A stretch of 64,000 bases of DNA, taken from the NCBI RefSeq assembly GCF_001028665.1, contig NZ_CP011503.1:1-64000 (forward strand). Direction: 5' to 3'. Position numbers and translations under genes: made by a program. Below the pieces are notes generated by a model. It did no database searches. It worked only from the letters and a program-made list of their open reading frames with translations, and was not told the DNA's origin. The stretch is from Burkholderia pyrrocinia (GTDB lineage Bacteria > Pseudomonadota > Gammaproteobacteria > Burkholderiales > Burkholderiaceae). Positions 45,711 through 56,034 of the stretch are shown piece by piece (within the stretch, counting starts at the first letter, position 1; every line of letters begins with the position of its first letter).

Positions 45711-46385
45711 TCAGTTGTTGCCGTTCGCCGAATCGTCGCCGAGCGTCGCGCGCACGCGCTGGCGCAAGTCTTCGGGCTTCATCGGGAACTGCGATTCGAT
45801 CCGGCGCGCACCGGTGAAACGCTTTTCCCAGTAGCCGCTATCGAGATCGTCGACGCGAACGGTGCTGCCCGTCGACGGCGAGTGCACGAACTTGTTGTCG
45901 CCGATATAGATGCCGACGTGCGAGAACGTGCGGCGCATCGTGTTGAAGAACACGAGATCGCCCGGCTTGAGGTTACTCATGCTCACCTTCTCGCCGACCC
46001 GGCTCATCTCTTCCGCGCGACGCGGCAGCGACATGCCGAGCGTGTCCTGGAACACATAGCGGACGAAGCCGCTGCAGTCGAGGCCCGAATCCGGCGAGTT
46101 GCCGCCCCAGCGATAGCGCACGCCGATCATGTTCAGCGCGCCGACGACGACGTCGCCCGCCTTGCCCGCCATGCCGGCGAGGAACGACTTCGCGCCGCCG
46201 CTCGACGGCTGGGCACTGGTCTGCTGGAGGGAAGAACCCGACCCGTTTTGAGTCGAATTCGTGACATTCTGGTTAAAACTGCTGACTTCGTCGGCGAACG
46301 CGCCGGGAGCTGCTGCGAACAGGGCGCCGATGAACAGCCCGGCGATGGTGCGCGCGCATGCCTGGGTCAGGGATCGATGCTGCAT
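45711..46385 (-). CDS. secreted NlpC/P60-family cell wall hydrolase
   Basis: This 224-residue protein has an N-terminal signal peptide (MQHRSLTQACARTIAGLFIG followed by ALFAAAPGAFA) and a C-terminal NlpC/P60 domain. The catalytic Cys is in GLDCSGFVRYVF, the His in RTFSHVGIYIGDNKFVH and a following His/Asp group in KFVHSPSTG. Such enzymes cut peptide bridges in peptidoglycan. The Asn/Ser/Gln-rich linker between is probably disordered. It lies downstream of no obvious operon partner. Confidence 0.9.
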   Translation of the reverse strand: MQHRSLTQACARTIAGLFIGALFAAAPGAFADEVSSFNQNVTNSTQNGSGSSLQQTSAQPSSGGAKSFLAGMAGKAGDVVVGALNMIGVRYRWGGNSPDSGLDCSGFVRYVFQDTLGMSLPRRAEEMSRVGEKVSMSNLKPGDLVFFNTMRRTFSHVGIYIGDNKFVHSPSTGSTVRVDDLDSGYWEKRFTGARRIESQFPMKPEDLRQRVRATLGDDSANGNN

Positions 46386-46513
46386 TGGTCGATGGAATGT
46401 GCTTAAAAATCAGCTGATTGGCGGAAAATTTCGGTCGATACTAGCCAGCGCGTAATCGTTTGTCAAAACAAATTAAAAAATACAATCGAGATGGTCAGAC
46501 CATTGGACGTCTA

Positions 46514-48136
46514 TCACGCTTTCCAGACCGCTTTCAACAGCTTTTGTGTGTAAGGATGTGACGGCCTGGTGAAGATGTCGGTCACGTCTCCCGACTCGAC
46601 GACGGCGCCGTCCTGCATCACCGCGACGCGGTGCGCCATCGCGCCGATCACCTCGAGGTCGTGGCTGATGAACACGTAGCCGAGGTTGTATTTCTGTTGC
46701 AAATTCGCGAGCAGTTTCAGCACCTGCTGCTGGATCGACACGTCGAGCGCGGAAGTCGGCTCGTCGAGGATCAGGATGCGCGGCTCCAGCACCAGCGCGC
46801 GCGCGATTGCGATCCGCTGACGCTGCCCGCCCGAGAATTCGTGCGGATAACGGTGCAGCACCGTGCGGTCGAGGCCGACTTCGCGCAGCACCGCGAGCGA
46901 TTTCGTGCGGCGCGCGTCGGGCGTCATCTCCGGGCGATGCAGTTCGAGCCCCTCGCCGACGATCCGCTCGATCGTGTGACGCGGCGAAAGCGAACTGAAC
47001 GGATCCTGAAAGACGACCTGCATGTTCGAACGCAGCGCCGTCTGTTCGCGGCCGCGATAGGTCGACAGCGCGCGCCCCTGGAATTCGATCTCGCCGCCGA
47101 CCGTCTTCTGCAGCCCGAGCAGCGCCATCGCGAGCGTCGACTTCCCGGAACCCGATTCGCCGACGATGCCGAGCGTCTCGCCCTGCCGCACCGACACCGA
47201 CACGTCCGCGACGGCCGTCACGGGCACCGTGCCGAACCAGCCCGCGAAACCCGGCCGCTTGCGCGCGAACTGCACGCTCACGTGGCGCGCGTCGAGCACG
47301 ACGGGCGCGATCGGCATCACCGGCGCGACCGCGCGTTGCGGCCGGCTGTTCAGCAGCCGCTGCGTATACGGATGCTCGGGTTCCGCGAAGATCCGCTCGA
47401 CCGGCCCGCTCTCGACGAGCCGGCCGTTCTCCATCACCGCGACGCGATCGGCGAAGTGCCGCACCAGATTCAGGTCGTGCGTGATCAGCAGGATCGCCAT
47501 CCCGCGCTTTTCGGCTTCCTCGCGCTGCAGTTCCAGCAGCAGGTCGACGATCTGCGCTCGGATCGTCACGTCGAGCGCGGTGGTCGGCTCGTCGGCCAGC
47601 AACAGGCGCGGCCGGCACGCGAGCGCCATCGCGATCATCGCGCGCTGCCGCTGGCCGCCCGACAACTGGTGCGGGTAGCTGTCGACACGCCTGTCGGGTT
47701 CCGCGATGCCCGTGCGCGCGAGCAGCGCGATCGCGCGCTTGCGCGCCTCGACCGCTGATACACCGTCGTGCAGCACGATCGTCTCGCCGATCTGCTCGCC
47801 GATCGTATACAGCGGGTTGAGCGCCGTCATCGGCTCCTGGAAGATCATCGCGATGTCCGAGCCGCGCAGCCCGCGCATCTCGCGTTCGCTCTTGGCCGAC
47901 AGGTCCTGCCCCGCGAAGCGGATCGCGCCGCTCACGTCGGCATCGCGCAGCAGCCGCAGGATCGACAGCGCGGTCACGCTCTTGCCCGACCCCGACTCGC
48001 CGACCAGCGCAACGCGCTCGCCGCGGCCGATCGCGAGCGTCACGTCCTCCACCGCGACCGTGTCGCCGAAGCGCACATGCAGACGTTCGAGCGACAGCAG
48101 CGGCTCGTCGTGCTTCGATACGACCGTTTCGCTCAT
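46514..48136 (-). CDS. yejF: peptide ABC transporter, fused ATP-binding protein YejF-like
   Basis: The ATPase of a yejABEF-type oligopeptide importer. Its 540 residues hold two cassettes: Walker [15 protein letters not shown] and [14 protein letters not shown], signatures [14 protein letters not shown] and [14 protein letters not shown], Walker [13 protein letters not shown] and [12 protein letters not shown], each followed by an oligopeptide-binding C-terminal segment (NSRPQRAV). It starts [20 protein letters not shown]. The ATG overlaps the yejE stop by four bases (48133-48136). Confidence 0.92.
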   Translation of the reverse strand: MSETVVSKHDEPLLSLERLHVRFGDTVAVEDVTLAIGRGERVALVGESGSGKSVTALSILRLLRDADVSGAIRFAGQDLSAKSEREMRGLRGSDIAMIFQEPMTALNPLYTIGEQIGETIVLHDGVSAVEARKRAIALLARTGIAEPDRRVDSYPHQLSGGQRQRAMIAMALACRPRLLLADEPTTALDVTIRAQIVDLLLELQREEAEKRGMAILLITHDLNLVRHFADRVAVMENGRLVESGPVERIFAEPEHPYTQRLLNSRPQRAVAPVMPIAPVVLDARHVSVQFARKRPGFAGWFGTVPVTAVADVSVSVRQGETLGIVGESGSGKSTLAMALLGLQKTVGGEIEFQGRALSTYRGREQTALRSNMQVVFQDPFSSLSPRHTIERIVGEGLELHRPEMTPDARRTKSLAVLREVGLDRTVLHRYPHEFSGGQRQRIAIARALVLEPRILILDEPTSALDVSIQQQVLKLLANLQQKYNLGYVFISHDLEVIGAMAHRVAVMQDGAVVESGDVTDIFTRPSHPYTQKLLKAVWKA

Positions 48137-49230
48137 CGCTGGCCTCCCGCCGCGCGCACCGAATCGGCGATCCGCGTGTCGAGCGCGTTGCGCAACGCGT
48201 CACCCATGAAGGTCAGCAGCAGCAGCGTCGCGACCAGCACGCCGAACGTCGACAGCGAGATCCACCACGCGTCGAGGTTGCCCTTGCCCTGCGCGAGCAG
48301 CTCGCCGAGGCTCGGCGTCGGCGGCGGCACGCCGAGCCCGAGGAAATCGAGGCTCGTCAGCGCGAGAATCGCGCCGCTCATCCGGAACGGCAGGAACGTG
48401 ATTACCGGCGTGAGACTGTTCGGCAGCACGTGGCGCCAGATGATCTGCCAGTTCGTGAGCCCCATCGCGCGTGCCGCGCGTACGTAGTCCTGCGTGCGGT
48501 TGCGCAGGAATTCCGCGCGCACGTAGTCGGCCAGCCCGATCCAGCCGAACAGCGACAACAGCACGATCAGCAGCAGGAAGCTCGGCTCGAAGATCGACGC
48601 GAAGATGATCAGCAGGTACAGCTCGGGCAGCGAGCTCCAGATCTCGATCAGCCGCTGCCCGACGATGTCGATGCGTCCGCCGAAGAAACCCTGCACCGCG
48701 CCGGCGGCGATCCCGAGCAGCGTGCCGATCACGGTCAGGATCAGCCCGAACTCGACCGAGATGCGGAACCCGTACACGAGCCGCGCGAGCAGGTCGCGCC
48801 CATGTGCGTCGGTGCCGAGCCAGTTCGCGCGCGACGGCGGCGCCGGGTTCGGCACGTTCGAGAAATAGTTCAGCGTGTCGTAGTAATAGCGGTTCGGCGG
48901 ATAGACGACGAAGTTGCCGGGCGCCTCGAGCCGCTTGCGCACATACGGATCGAGATAGTCGGCCGGCGTCGGAAAATCGCCGCCGAAGGTCGTCTCCGGG
49001 TACGTCTGGAACAGCGGGAAATAGGTTTGGCCGTCGTAGCGCACGACGAGCGGCTTGTCGTTCGACCACAGCGGCGCCGCGAGGCTCGCGGCAAAGGCGA
49101 CGACGAAGATCACGAAGCTCCAGTAGCCGAGGCGCTGCCGCGTGAAGCGCTGCCACACGCGGCGCGCGGGCGACGGCGACACGCGCGCGCGCGCGGCGTC
49201 GATGCGGGACGACACGACGGCCCGGTTCAT
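48133..49230 (-). CDS. yejE: peptide ABC transporter permease YejE-like
   Basis: The second membrane subunit, 365 residues. It starts MNRAVVSSRIDAARARVSPS and has an N-terminal oligopeptide-permease segment (RLGYWSFVIFVVAFAASLAA), a long periplasmic loop, LGTDAHGRDLLARLVYGFRI and the BPD permease motif EFLRNRTQDYVRAARAMGLT (EAA loop that touches YejF). The loop with NRYYYDTLNYFSN is family-typical. It lies 48 bp downstream of yejB and overlaps yejF. Confidence 0.92.
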   Translation of the reverse strand: MNRAVVSSRIDAARARVSPSPARRVWQRFTRQRLGYWSFVIFVVAFAASLAAPLWSNDKPLVVRYDGQTYFPLFQTYPETTFGGDFPTPADYLDPYVRKRLEAPGNFVVYPPNRYYYDTLNYFSNVPNPAPPSRANWLGTDAHGRDLLARLVYGFRISVEFGLILTVIGTLLGIAAGAVQGFFGGRIDIVGQRLIEIWSSLPELYLLIIFASIFEPSFLLLIVLLSLFGWIGLADYVRAEFLRNRTQDYVRAARAMGLTNWQIIWRHVLPNSLTPVITFLPFRMSGAILALTSLDFLGLGVPPPTPSLGELLAQGKGNLDAWWISLSTFGVLVATLLLLTFMGDALRNALDTRIADSVRAAGGQR

Positions 49231-49278
49231 CGCGACCCTCGCCCGATGACGCCGGGCATGCGGACGGACTGTTTCATG

Positions 49279-50322
49279 TCAGCGCTCCAGGTTGTCGAAT
49301 TGAATGCGCGGGTCGACCCACACATAGCAGAGGTCGGAAATCAGCTTGGTCGCGAGCCCGATCAGCGTGAACAGGTACAGCGTACCGAGCACGACCGGAT
49401 AGTCGCGCCGCACGACCGACTCGTACGACAGCAGCCCGAGGCCGTCGAGCGAGAACAGCGTCTCGATCAGCAGGCTGCCGGTGAAGAACGCGCCGATGAA
49501 CGCGGCCGGGAAGCCGACGATCAGCGGCAACATCGCGTTGCGGAACACGTGCTTCCACAGCACGCTGCGCTCGGAGAGCCCCTTCGCACGCGCGGTCAGC
49601 ACGTATTGCCGGCGGATCTGGTCGAGGAACGCATTCTTCGTGAGCATCGTGATGACCGCGAAGCTGCCGACGACCGACGCCGTGATCGGCAGCGCGATGT
49701 GCCACAGATAGTCGAGCACCTTGCCGACGAGCGACAGCCCGGCGAAGTTGTCCGACGTGAGCCCACGCAGCGGAAAGAGCTGCCAGAACGAGCCGCCGCC
49801 GAACAGCACGAGCAGCAGCACGCCGAGCACGAAGCCCGGGATCGCATAACCGACGAGCACGACGAGGCTCGTCGCGACATCGAACGGCGAGCCGTTGCGC
49901 ACCGCCTTCGCGATGCCGAGCGGCACCGATATGAGGTACGTGAGAAAGAACGTCCAGAGCCCGATGCTGATCGACACGGGCAGCTTCTGCACGACCAGCG
50001 ACCACACGCTCTGGTGGCGGAAGTAGCTGTCACCGAGATCGAAGCGCGCAAAGCGCTTCAGCATCAGCCAGTAGCGCTCGAGCGGTGGCTTGTCGAAACC
50101 GTACAGCGCCTTGAGTTGCGCGAGCTGCTGCGCGTCGACGCCGGTGTGCGCACGCATCCCGAACGGCACCGCGCCCTGCTCCGTCGCGCCCTTGCGCAAT
50201 TCCTGCACGGCCTGCTCGACCGGGCCGCCCGGCACGAACTGGATCACCGCGAACGTGAGGGTCAGCACGCCGACGAGCGTCGGGATCATCAGCAGCAGGC
50301 GTTTGAGGATGTAGCTCCACAT
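49279..50322 (-). CDS. yejB: peptide ABC transporter permease YejB-like
   Basis: The first membrane subunit, 347 residues. It starts MWSYILKRLLLMIPTLVGVL, a typical OppB-type start, followed by FVPGGPVEQAVQEL and the EAA loop QYVLTARAKGLSERSVLWKH. It ends YVWVDPRIQFDNLER, as in YejB. It sits 52 bp after yejA. Confidence 0.92.
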   Translation of the reverse strand: MWSYILKRLLLMIPTLVGVLTLTFAVIQFVPGGPVEQAVQELRKGATEQGAVPFGMRAHTGVDAQQLAQLKALYGFDKPPLERYWLMLKRFARFDLGDSYFRHQSVWSLVVQKLPVSISIGLWTFFLTYLISVPLGIAKAVRNGSPFDVATSLVVLVGYAIPGFVLGVLLLVLFGGGSFWQLFPLRGLTSDNFAGLSLVGKVLDYLWHIALPITASVVGSFAVITMLTKNAFLDQIRRQYVLTARAKGLSERSVLWKHVFRNAMLPLIVGFPAAFIGAFFTGSLLIETLFSLDGLGLLSYESVVRRDYPVVLGTLYLFTLIGLATKLISDLCYVWVDPRIQFDNLER

Positions 50323-50374
50323 AGGGCGTCGACTCGTGATCGGTAGGCTGGGTTGGACGAAGGGCCGGCGCGGG

Positions 50375-52258
50375 TCAGTGAGCGGGCGTCGCCCACCAGG
50401 TCGACACGACCCAGCCCTCGGCCGAATAGTACAGCGGCAGCGTCTGCGGATAGGCGAGCGTGCGCTTGTACGCGATCCGGTGCGTCGTGCTGTACCACTG
50501 CGGGACCGCGTAGTAGCCGTGCATCAGCACGCGGTCGAGCGCGTGCGTCGCGTCGAGCAGCTCGTCGCGCGTCTGCGCGGTGCCGAGCGCGTGCAGCAGC
50601 GCGTCGACGGCCGGCGACTTCAGCCCGACGATGTTGTCGGAGCCCGGTTCGTCGGCGAACTTGCTGCCGTAACGCGAGAACTGCTCGGCGCCCGGCACCT
50701 GCACGCCCGGCAAGCGGACCGTCGTCATGTCGTAGTCGAACGCATCGAGTCGCTTTTGCAACAGCGCGAAATCGGCCGTGCGAAAGCGTGCTTCGATACC
50801 GAGCTTCGCCAGATTGCGCTGGTACGCGGTCACGACACCTTCCATCGCGCCGCCCGCATCGTCGAGGATCTCGAACGTGAACGGCTCGCCGTTCGCATTG
50901 CGCAGTGCGCCATCGCGATAGGTCCAGCCGGCCTGCGCAAGCAGCGCGCGCGCCTTCAGCAGGTTCGCGCGCAGCGAGCCCGGCGGGTTCGTGTCCGGCT
51001 GCGTGACCATCGGACCGAACACGGCCGGGTCGAGCTGCGCGCGCAGCGGCTCCAGCAGCTTCAGCTCGCCTGCGCCCGGCGTGCCGGTCGCCTGCAGGTC
51101 GGTGTCGGCGAAATAGCTGTCGAGACGCGTGTAGGCGCTGTAGAACAGTTGCCGGTTCAGCCATTCGAAGTCAAAGGCGAGATCGAGCGCCTGGCGCACC
51201 CGCACGTCGCGGAACAGCGGCCGGCGCAGGTTCATGAAGAAGCCCTGCATGCCCGCGCCGTTGTGCTGGCGGAATTCGCGCTTGACGAGCTCGCCGCTGT
51301 CGAAACGCTTGCCGACGTCGCGTCGCGCCCAGTTGCGCGCGATGTATTCGACGAGCACATCGTATTCGCCGGCCTTGAACGCCTCGAGCCGCGCGACGCC
51401 GTCGCCGTACAGCTTGTAGACGATCCGCTCGAAGTTGTGGGTGCCGATCCGCACCGGCAGGTCGGCGCCCCAGTACGCGGAGTTGCGCCGGTAGGTGATC
51501 GTGCGGCCGTTGTCGTAACGCTCGATCAGGTACGGGCCGCTGCCGATCGGCTGCTCGAACGCGAGCTGGTCGAACGGGATGCGCGAACCGTCCGCGCGCA
51601 ATCCCCACTTGCGCGAGAACACGGGTACGCCGCCGGCGATCAGCGGCAGCTCGCGATTCGCGCTGCGGAACTCGAAGCGCACGGTGGCCGGGTCGACGAC
51701 CACGGCCTTCGCGATCTCCGCGAAATACGCGCCGAACTGCGGCGCGGCCAGCTTGCTCTTCAGCGTGTCGAACGAAAACTTGACGTCGTCGGCCGTGACG
51801 CGATCGCCATTCGAGAACCGTGCGCGCGGATTCAGGTGGAACGTGACCGAACGGCGGTCGGGCGCGATGTCGATATCGTCGGCAAGCAGCCCGTACGCGG
51901 ATGCCGGTTCGTCCGAACTACCGGTCGCCAGGCTCTCGAACAGCATGTCGATGCCCGGCGCGGGGTTGCCGCGCATCGTGAACGGATTGAACTTGTCGAA
52001 CGACGTCAGCCGGTTCGGGTTCGCGAGCACGAGCGTGCCGCCCTTCGGCGCGTCGGGGTTGACGTAGTCGAAATGCTTGAAGCCCGGCGGATATTTCGGC
52101 TCGCCGTACTGCGCAATGGCGTAGGCCGCATGCGCGGCTGGCACGGCCAGCGCAGCCTGCATCGCAAACACCGCGGCAACGCGGCCGGCGGCCCGTACGG
52201 CACGCAGCGCGGCGAAGCGGACGCGCGCGGCGGCGGCCCGGGGCGAACCCTTCGTCAT
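50375..52258 (-). CDS. yejA: extracellular peptide-binding protein YejA-like
   Basis: The periplasmic substrate-binding protein of the importer, 627 residues from ATG 52258 (MTKGSPRAAAARVRFAALRA). An N-terminal signal peptide ends in AHAAYA, then the family start YGEPKYPPGFKHFDYVNPDA. SBP family 5 segments follow, including GSGPYLIERYDNGRTITYRR and GTPGAGELKLLEPLRAQLDP. A longer in-frame start to 52309 lacks a signal-peptide fit. The operon order is yejA-yejB-yejE-yejF. Substrates of YejABEF systems include peptide antibiotics and microcin C, but which peptide is used here is unknown. Confidence 0.9.
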   Translation of the reverse strand: MTKGSPRAAAARVRFAALRAVRAAGRVAAVFAMQAALAVPAAHAAYAIAQYGEPKYPPGFKHFDYVNPDAPKGGTLVLANPNRLTSFDKFNPFTMRGNPAPGIDMLFESLATGSSDEPASAYGLLADDIDIAPDRRSVTFHLNPRARFSNGDRVTADDVKFSFDTLKSKLAAPQFGAYFAEIAKAVVVDPATVRFEFRSANRELPLIAGGVPVFSRKWGLRADGSRIPFDQLAFEQPIGSGPYLIERYDNGRTITYRRNSAYWGADLPVRIGTHNFERIVYKLYGDGVARLEAFKAGEYDVLVEYIARNWARRDVGKRFDSGELVKREFRQHNGAGMQGFFMNLRRPLFRDVRVRQALDLAFDFEWLNRQLFYSAYTRLDSYFADTDLQATGTPGAGELKLLEPLRAQLDPAVFGPMVTQPDTNPPGSLRANLLKARALLAQAGWTYRDGALRNANGEPFTFEILDDAGGAMEGVVTAYQRNLAKLGIEARFRTADFALLQKRLDAFDYDMTTVRLPGVQVPGAEQFSRYGSKFADEPGSDNIVGLKSPAVDALLHALGTAQTRDELLDATHALDRVLMHGYYAVPQWYSTTHRIAYKRTLAYPQTLPLYYSAEGWVVSTWWATPAH

Positions 52259-52325
52259 AGAGGCCCTGTCGGTTGAATGAGGGGTGTAACGTGGGACGAT
52301 TCTACCCATTCAATCCTTCGAGCCG

Positions 52326-52352
52326 AAAGAAAACCGCCACGCGGGCGGTTTC
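52326..52352 (-). terminator. intrinsic terminator after the proline-rich protein gene
   Basis: On the minus strand aaaccgcc (52351-52344) pairs with ggcggttt (52338-52331), followed by TCTTTC. Confidence 0.7.
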
Positions 52353-52394
52353 TTCATGAGCGGACGCACGTATCACACGTGCGCCGCGTGTCGA

Positions 52395-52760
52395 TCAGCG
52401 CCAGCCGTTGTGGCGGCCGTTATCCCAGTGACCACGATCGCGATCGCCGCCCCAGCCGCGGCCATGATGGCGATACCACTCGTCGCGGCCCCAATAGCGA
52501 CGGCCGTCCCAGTAGCGGTCGCCATGCCAGCCGATCACGATCGCCGGCCCCGGCATATAGACGGGTGCAGGTGCATACACGGGCGCCGGCTGATAGATAA
52601 CCGGCGGCGGAGGCGGCGGCACATACACGGGCGCGGGCGCGACGTAAACCGGTGCCGGCACGCCGACGTTGATCCCGACATTGACTCCCGCCATTGCTGC
52701 GCCCGACACGAGCAAGGCCGCCATACCGGTCAAGAGCGAGGCAACACGCAAGGTCTTCAT
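52395..52760 (-). CDS. secreted proline-rich protein of unknown function
   Basis: This 121-residue protein starts MKTLRVASLLTGMAALLVSG after GAGGAA, with a signal peptide cleaved near AMAG. The middle is Val/Pro/Tyr-rich with repeated PAPVY units (four or five), then PPPPPP. The tail is Trp/Tyr/His/Arg-rich (WHGDRYWDGRRYWGRDEWYR and GHWDNGRHNGWR). I recognise this as a class of small exported proteins common in Burkholderia and give no function. It probably lies in the periplasm or outer membrane. The 323-bp gap upstream (52761-53083) holds the cyo terminator and no other gene. Confidence 0.7.
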   Translation of the reverse strand: MKTLRVASLLTGMAALLVSGAAMAGVNVGINVGVPAPVYVAPAPVYVPPPPPPVIYQPAPVYAPAPVYMPGPAIVIGWHGDRYWDGRRYWGRDEWYRHHGRGWGGDRDRGHWDNGRHNGWR

Positions 52761-53006
52761 GGATTCCTCTTCTGGTTGTGTCATGTGTGATTCGACTATA
52801 GCGGCAAGCGTGGTCTCCGCATATTTCACGTTTGTAAGAACTGATGCGCGGCATCGCAACGGGAAGGGTGCGCTAACGTCTTGTAACAATCGGCGCCGGC
52901 CCTGCCCTCGCCGGCTGCCGAAACCCGTCCGGCTCGCGCTCGTGCGCCCCGATGCGCTCACCGTCGTCTCGCCGTCGACCGCCTTGCGCGGCGCGCACTG
53001 CGACAA

Positions 53007-53040
53007 AACAAAAAGGCGGCACTTGCGCGCCGCCTTTTGT
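53007..53040 (-). terminator. intrinsic terminator of the cyo operon
   Basis: aaaaggcggc (53010-53019) pairs with gccgcctttt (53028-53037). On the minus strand it is followed by a T-rich tail. Confidence 0.8.
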
Positions 53041-53083
53041 TCATCAACGCGCGCAGATATCGAACCCGGCGCCGCGACGCCGC

Positions 53084-53416
53084 TCAGCGCGACATCATGT
53101 TCATGCTGACGTTGTGCATCACCCACAGCGTGCCGACGATCAGGATCGCCGCGGTCAGCACCGTGTAGCTGAATGCCATCACGTTCCAGCGCTGGCCCGA
53201 CGAACCGTTCATGTGCAGGAAGTACACGAGGTGCACGACGATCTGCACGAACGCGAGCACGGCGAGCGCGATCAGCGACGCATGCGGCGACAGCACGCCG
53301 CCCATCACGAGGCCGAACGACGCGGCCGTGAGCAGCACCGACAGGATGAAACCGGCGACGTAGCCGCCGACACTGCCGTGCCCTTCTTCGAGTTGAGACG
53401 AATGCGAATGGGCCAT
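53084..53416 (-). CDS. cyoD: cytochrome bo ubiquinol oxidase subunit IV
   Basis: This 110-residue subunit has three membrane segments and helps assemble the oxidase. It starts MAHSHSSQLEEGHGSVGGYV, has FLHMNGSSGQRWNVMAFSYT and ends NVSMNMMSR. It abuts cyoC (the cyoC stop is at 53417-53419). Its length and the HMN motif fit CyoD. Confidence 0.93.
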   Translation of the reverse strand: MAHSHSSQLEEGHGSVGGYVAGFILSVLLTAASFGLVMGGVLSPHASLIALAVLAFVQIVVHLVYFLHMNGSSGQRWNVMAFSYTVLTAAILIVGTLWVMHNVSMNMMSR

Positions 53417-54025
53417 TTAGATCACGCTCGCGAGATAGACAAAGGAAAACACGCAGATCCACACGATGTCGAGGAAGTGCCAGAAGAGGCTCAGGCACGT
53501 CAGGCGCCGCAGGTCGCGATCGGTCAGGTCGCCGCCGCGCAACGCGATCTGCCCGGCGAGCACGATCATCCACAGCAGGCCGGCCGTCACGTGCAGACCG
53601 TGCGTGCCGACCAGCGTGAAGAACGCTGACAGGAACGCGCTGCGCTGCGGGCCGGCGCCTTCCGCGATCAGGTGCGAGAACTCGCGCAGTTCCATCGCGA
53701 GAAACGCCGCGCCGAGCACGAACGTCACGGCGAGCCACGCGAGCAGCGCGCCGCGCCGCTGCTTGTACGCAGCGAGCATCGCGAAACCGTACGTGATGCT
53801 CGACAGCAGCAGCGCAGCGGTTTCCACCGCGACGCCCGGAATGTCGAACAGGTCTTTCGCGGTCGGCCCGCCCGCATACTGGTGGCCGAGCACCGCGAAC
53901 GTCGCGAACAGCGCCGCGAAGATCACGCAGTCGGTCATCAGGTACAGCCAGAAACCGAACACCGAATGCGACGGCGGATGGTCGTCGTGTTCGAGCAGGG
54001 TTGCGCTCAAGGTTTTCTGCAACAT
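53417..54025 (-). CDS. cyoC: cytochrome bo ubiquinol oxidase subunit III
   Basis: The 202-residue subunit has five membrane segments. It starts [20 protein letters not shown], then [20 protein letters not shown] and [20 protein letters not shown], both subunit III hallmarks. Its ATG shares one base with the cyoB stop (TGATG at 54025), so coupling is likely. Confidence 0.95.
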   Translation of the reverse strand: MLQKTLSATLLEHDDHPPSHSVFGFWLYLMTDCVIFAALFATFAVLGHQYAGGPTAKDLFDIPGVAVETAALLLSSITYGFAMLAAYKQRRGALLAWLAVTFVLGAAFLAMELREFSHLIAEGAGPQRSAFLSAFFTLVGTHGLHVTAGLLWMIVLAGQIALRGGDLTDRDLRRLTCLSLFWHFLDIVWICVFSFVYLASVI

Positions 54026-56031
54026 CAGTTGGCCTCCAGTTCCACGTCGTCGACACGCGCGGCCACGCGCTTGGTCGGCTGCTTGTCTTCGATCTTCCGC
54101 ACCGTCGACGCGGGGATGTAGTAGCCGTCGTTATCGCGCGAGCTGTAGATCACCAGCGTCGCGACGATCCCGACGAGCCCGGCAATCGCGAGCCACCAGA
54201 TGTGCCACACCAGCGCGAAGCCGAGTACCAGGCTGAAAATCGCGACCACGAGGCCCGCGCAGGTATTCGACGGCATGTGGATATCGCGAATCGACGCCGG
54301 GTTCGGCCGGCCTTCGCCGCGCGCCTTCATGTCCGCATACGCGTCGAGCGTGCGCACCTGCGGGATCACCGCGAAGTTGTAGTCGGCCGGCGGCGACGAG
54401 GTCGCCCACTCCAGCGTGCGGCCGCCCCACGGGTCGCCCGTCGTGTCGCGGTATTCGGGCAGGTTGCGGTTGCGGATGCTGACCACCAGTTGCAGCAACT
54501 GGCACGCAATGCCGATCGCGATCAGCACGGCGCCGAACGCGGCAACCAGCAGCCACGGATGCCATGCCGGGTTGTCGTAGTGGTTGAGCCGGCGCGTCAT
54601 GCCCATGAAGCCGAGCACGTAGAGCGGCACGAACGCGACGTAGAAGCCGACCTGCCAGAACCAGAACGCGGCCTTGCCGAGCTTCTCGTTCAGCTTGAAG
54701 CCGAACGCCTTCGGGAACCAGTAGTTGAAGCCCGCGAGATAGCCGAACAGCACGCCGCCGATGATCACGTTATGGAAGTGCGCGATCAGGAACAGGCTGT
54801 TGTGCAGCACGAAGTCCGCGCCGGGAATCGCCATCATCACGCCGGTCATGCCGCCGAGCGTGAACGTGACCATGAAGCCGATCGTCCACAGCACGGGCGT
54901 CGTGAATTCGATCCGGCCGCGATACATCGTGAACAGCCAGTTGAACACCTTCACGCCGGTCGGGATCGCGATGATCATCGTCATGATGCCGAAGAACGCG
55001 TTCACGTTCGCGCCCGAGCCCATCGTGAAGAAATGATGCAGCCACACGAGGAACGACAGCACCATGATCGCGCAGGTCGCGTACACCATCGTCTTGTAGC
55101 CGAACAGCGGCTTTTTCGCGAACGTCGCGATGACTTCCGAGAAGATGCCGAACGCCGGCAGGATCAGGATGTACACCTCCGGATGGCCCCACGCCCAGAT
55201 CAGGTTCAGGTACAGCATCGCGTTGCCGCCGGCTTCGTTCGTGAAGAAGTGCATGCCGAGGTAACGGTCGAGGCCGAGCAGCGCGAGCGTCGCGGTCAGG
55301 ATCGGGAACGACGCCATGATCAGCACGTTCGTGCAGAGCGCGGTCCACGTGAACACCGGCATCTTCATCAGCGTCATGCCCGGCGCGCGCATCTTGATGA
55401 TCGTCACGAAGAAGTTCACGCCGGTCAGCAGCGTGCCGACGCCCGAGATCTGCAGCGCCCACAGGTAGTAGTCGACTCCTACCCCCGGGCTGTACTGCAG
55501 CTCCGACAGCGGCGGGTAGGCGAGCCAGCCGGTCTGCGCGAATTCGCCGATCACGAGCGAGATGTTGATCAGGATCGCGCTGACCGCCGTCATCCAGAAG
55601 CTCAGCGAGTTGATGAACGGGAATGCGACGTCGCGCGCGCCGATCTGCAGCGGCACGATCAGGTTCATCAGGCCGACCATGAACACCATCGCCATGAAGA
55701 AGATCATGATCACGCCGTGTGCCGTGAAGATCTGGTCATAGTGGTGCGGCGGCAGGTAACCGGGCGCGTTGTACGCGAGCGCGAGCTGCATGCGCATCAT
55801 GATCGCGTCGGCGAAGCCGCGCAGCAGCATGATCAGCGCGACGATGATGTACATCACGCCGAGTTTCTTGTGGTCGACCGTCGTAAGCCATTCCGTCCAC
55901 AGCCATTTCCACCGGCCGGTGATCGTCAGCGCGGCGAGAATGCCCAGCACGGCCAGCCCCATGAAGGCACCGGCCACCATGATGATGGGCTGATCGAACG
56001 GGATCGCCGATAGTGTGAGTTTGCCGAACAT
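54025..56031 (-). CDS. cyoB: cytochrome bo ubiquinol oxidase subunit I
   Basis: CyoB carries heme b, heme o3 and CuB and reduces O2 to water while pumping protons. The 668-residue protein starts [20 protein letters not shown]. The heme/copper ligands are visible in [16 protein letters not shown] (low-spin heme His), [20 protein letters not shown] (CuB His and Tyr), [10 protein letters not shown] (two CuB His) and [12 protein letters not shown] (heme o3 and b His). The YGQ-type ubiquinol oxidase tail is present. It lies three bases after cyoA. Confidence 0.97.
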   Translation of the reverse strand: MFGKLTLSAIPFDQPIIMVAGAFMGLAVLGILAALTITGRWKWLWTEWLTTVDHKKLGVMYIIVALIMLLRGFADAIMMRMQLALAYNAPGYLPPHHYDQIFTAHGVIMIFFMAMVFMVGLMNLIVPLQIGARDVAFPFINSLSFWMTAVSAILINISLVIGEFAQTGWLAYPPLSELQYSPGVGVDYYLWALQISGVGTLLTGVNFFVTIIKMRAPGMTLMKMPVFTWTALCTNVLIMASFPILTATLALLGLDRYLGMHFFTNEAGGNAMLYLNLIWAWGHPEVYILILPAFGIFSEVIATFAKKPLFGYKTMVYATCAIMVLSFLVWLHHFFTMGSGANVNAFFGIMTMIIAIPTGVKVFNWLFTMYRGRIEFTTPVLWTIGFMVTFTLGGMTGVMMAIPGADFVLHNSLFLIAHFHNVIIGGVLFGYLAGFNYWFPKAFGFKLNEKLGKAAFWFWQVGFYVAFVPLYVLGFMGMTRRLNHYDNPAWHPWLLVAAFGAVLIAIGIACQLLQLVVSIRNRNLPEYRDTTGDPWGGRTLEWATSSPPADYNFAVIPQVRTLDAYADMKARGEGRPNPASIRDIHMPSNTCAGLVVAIFSLVLGFALVWHIWWLAIAGLVGIVATLVIYSSRDNDGYYIPASTVRKIEDKQPTKRVAARVDDVELEAN

Positions 56032-56034
56032 GCG

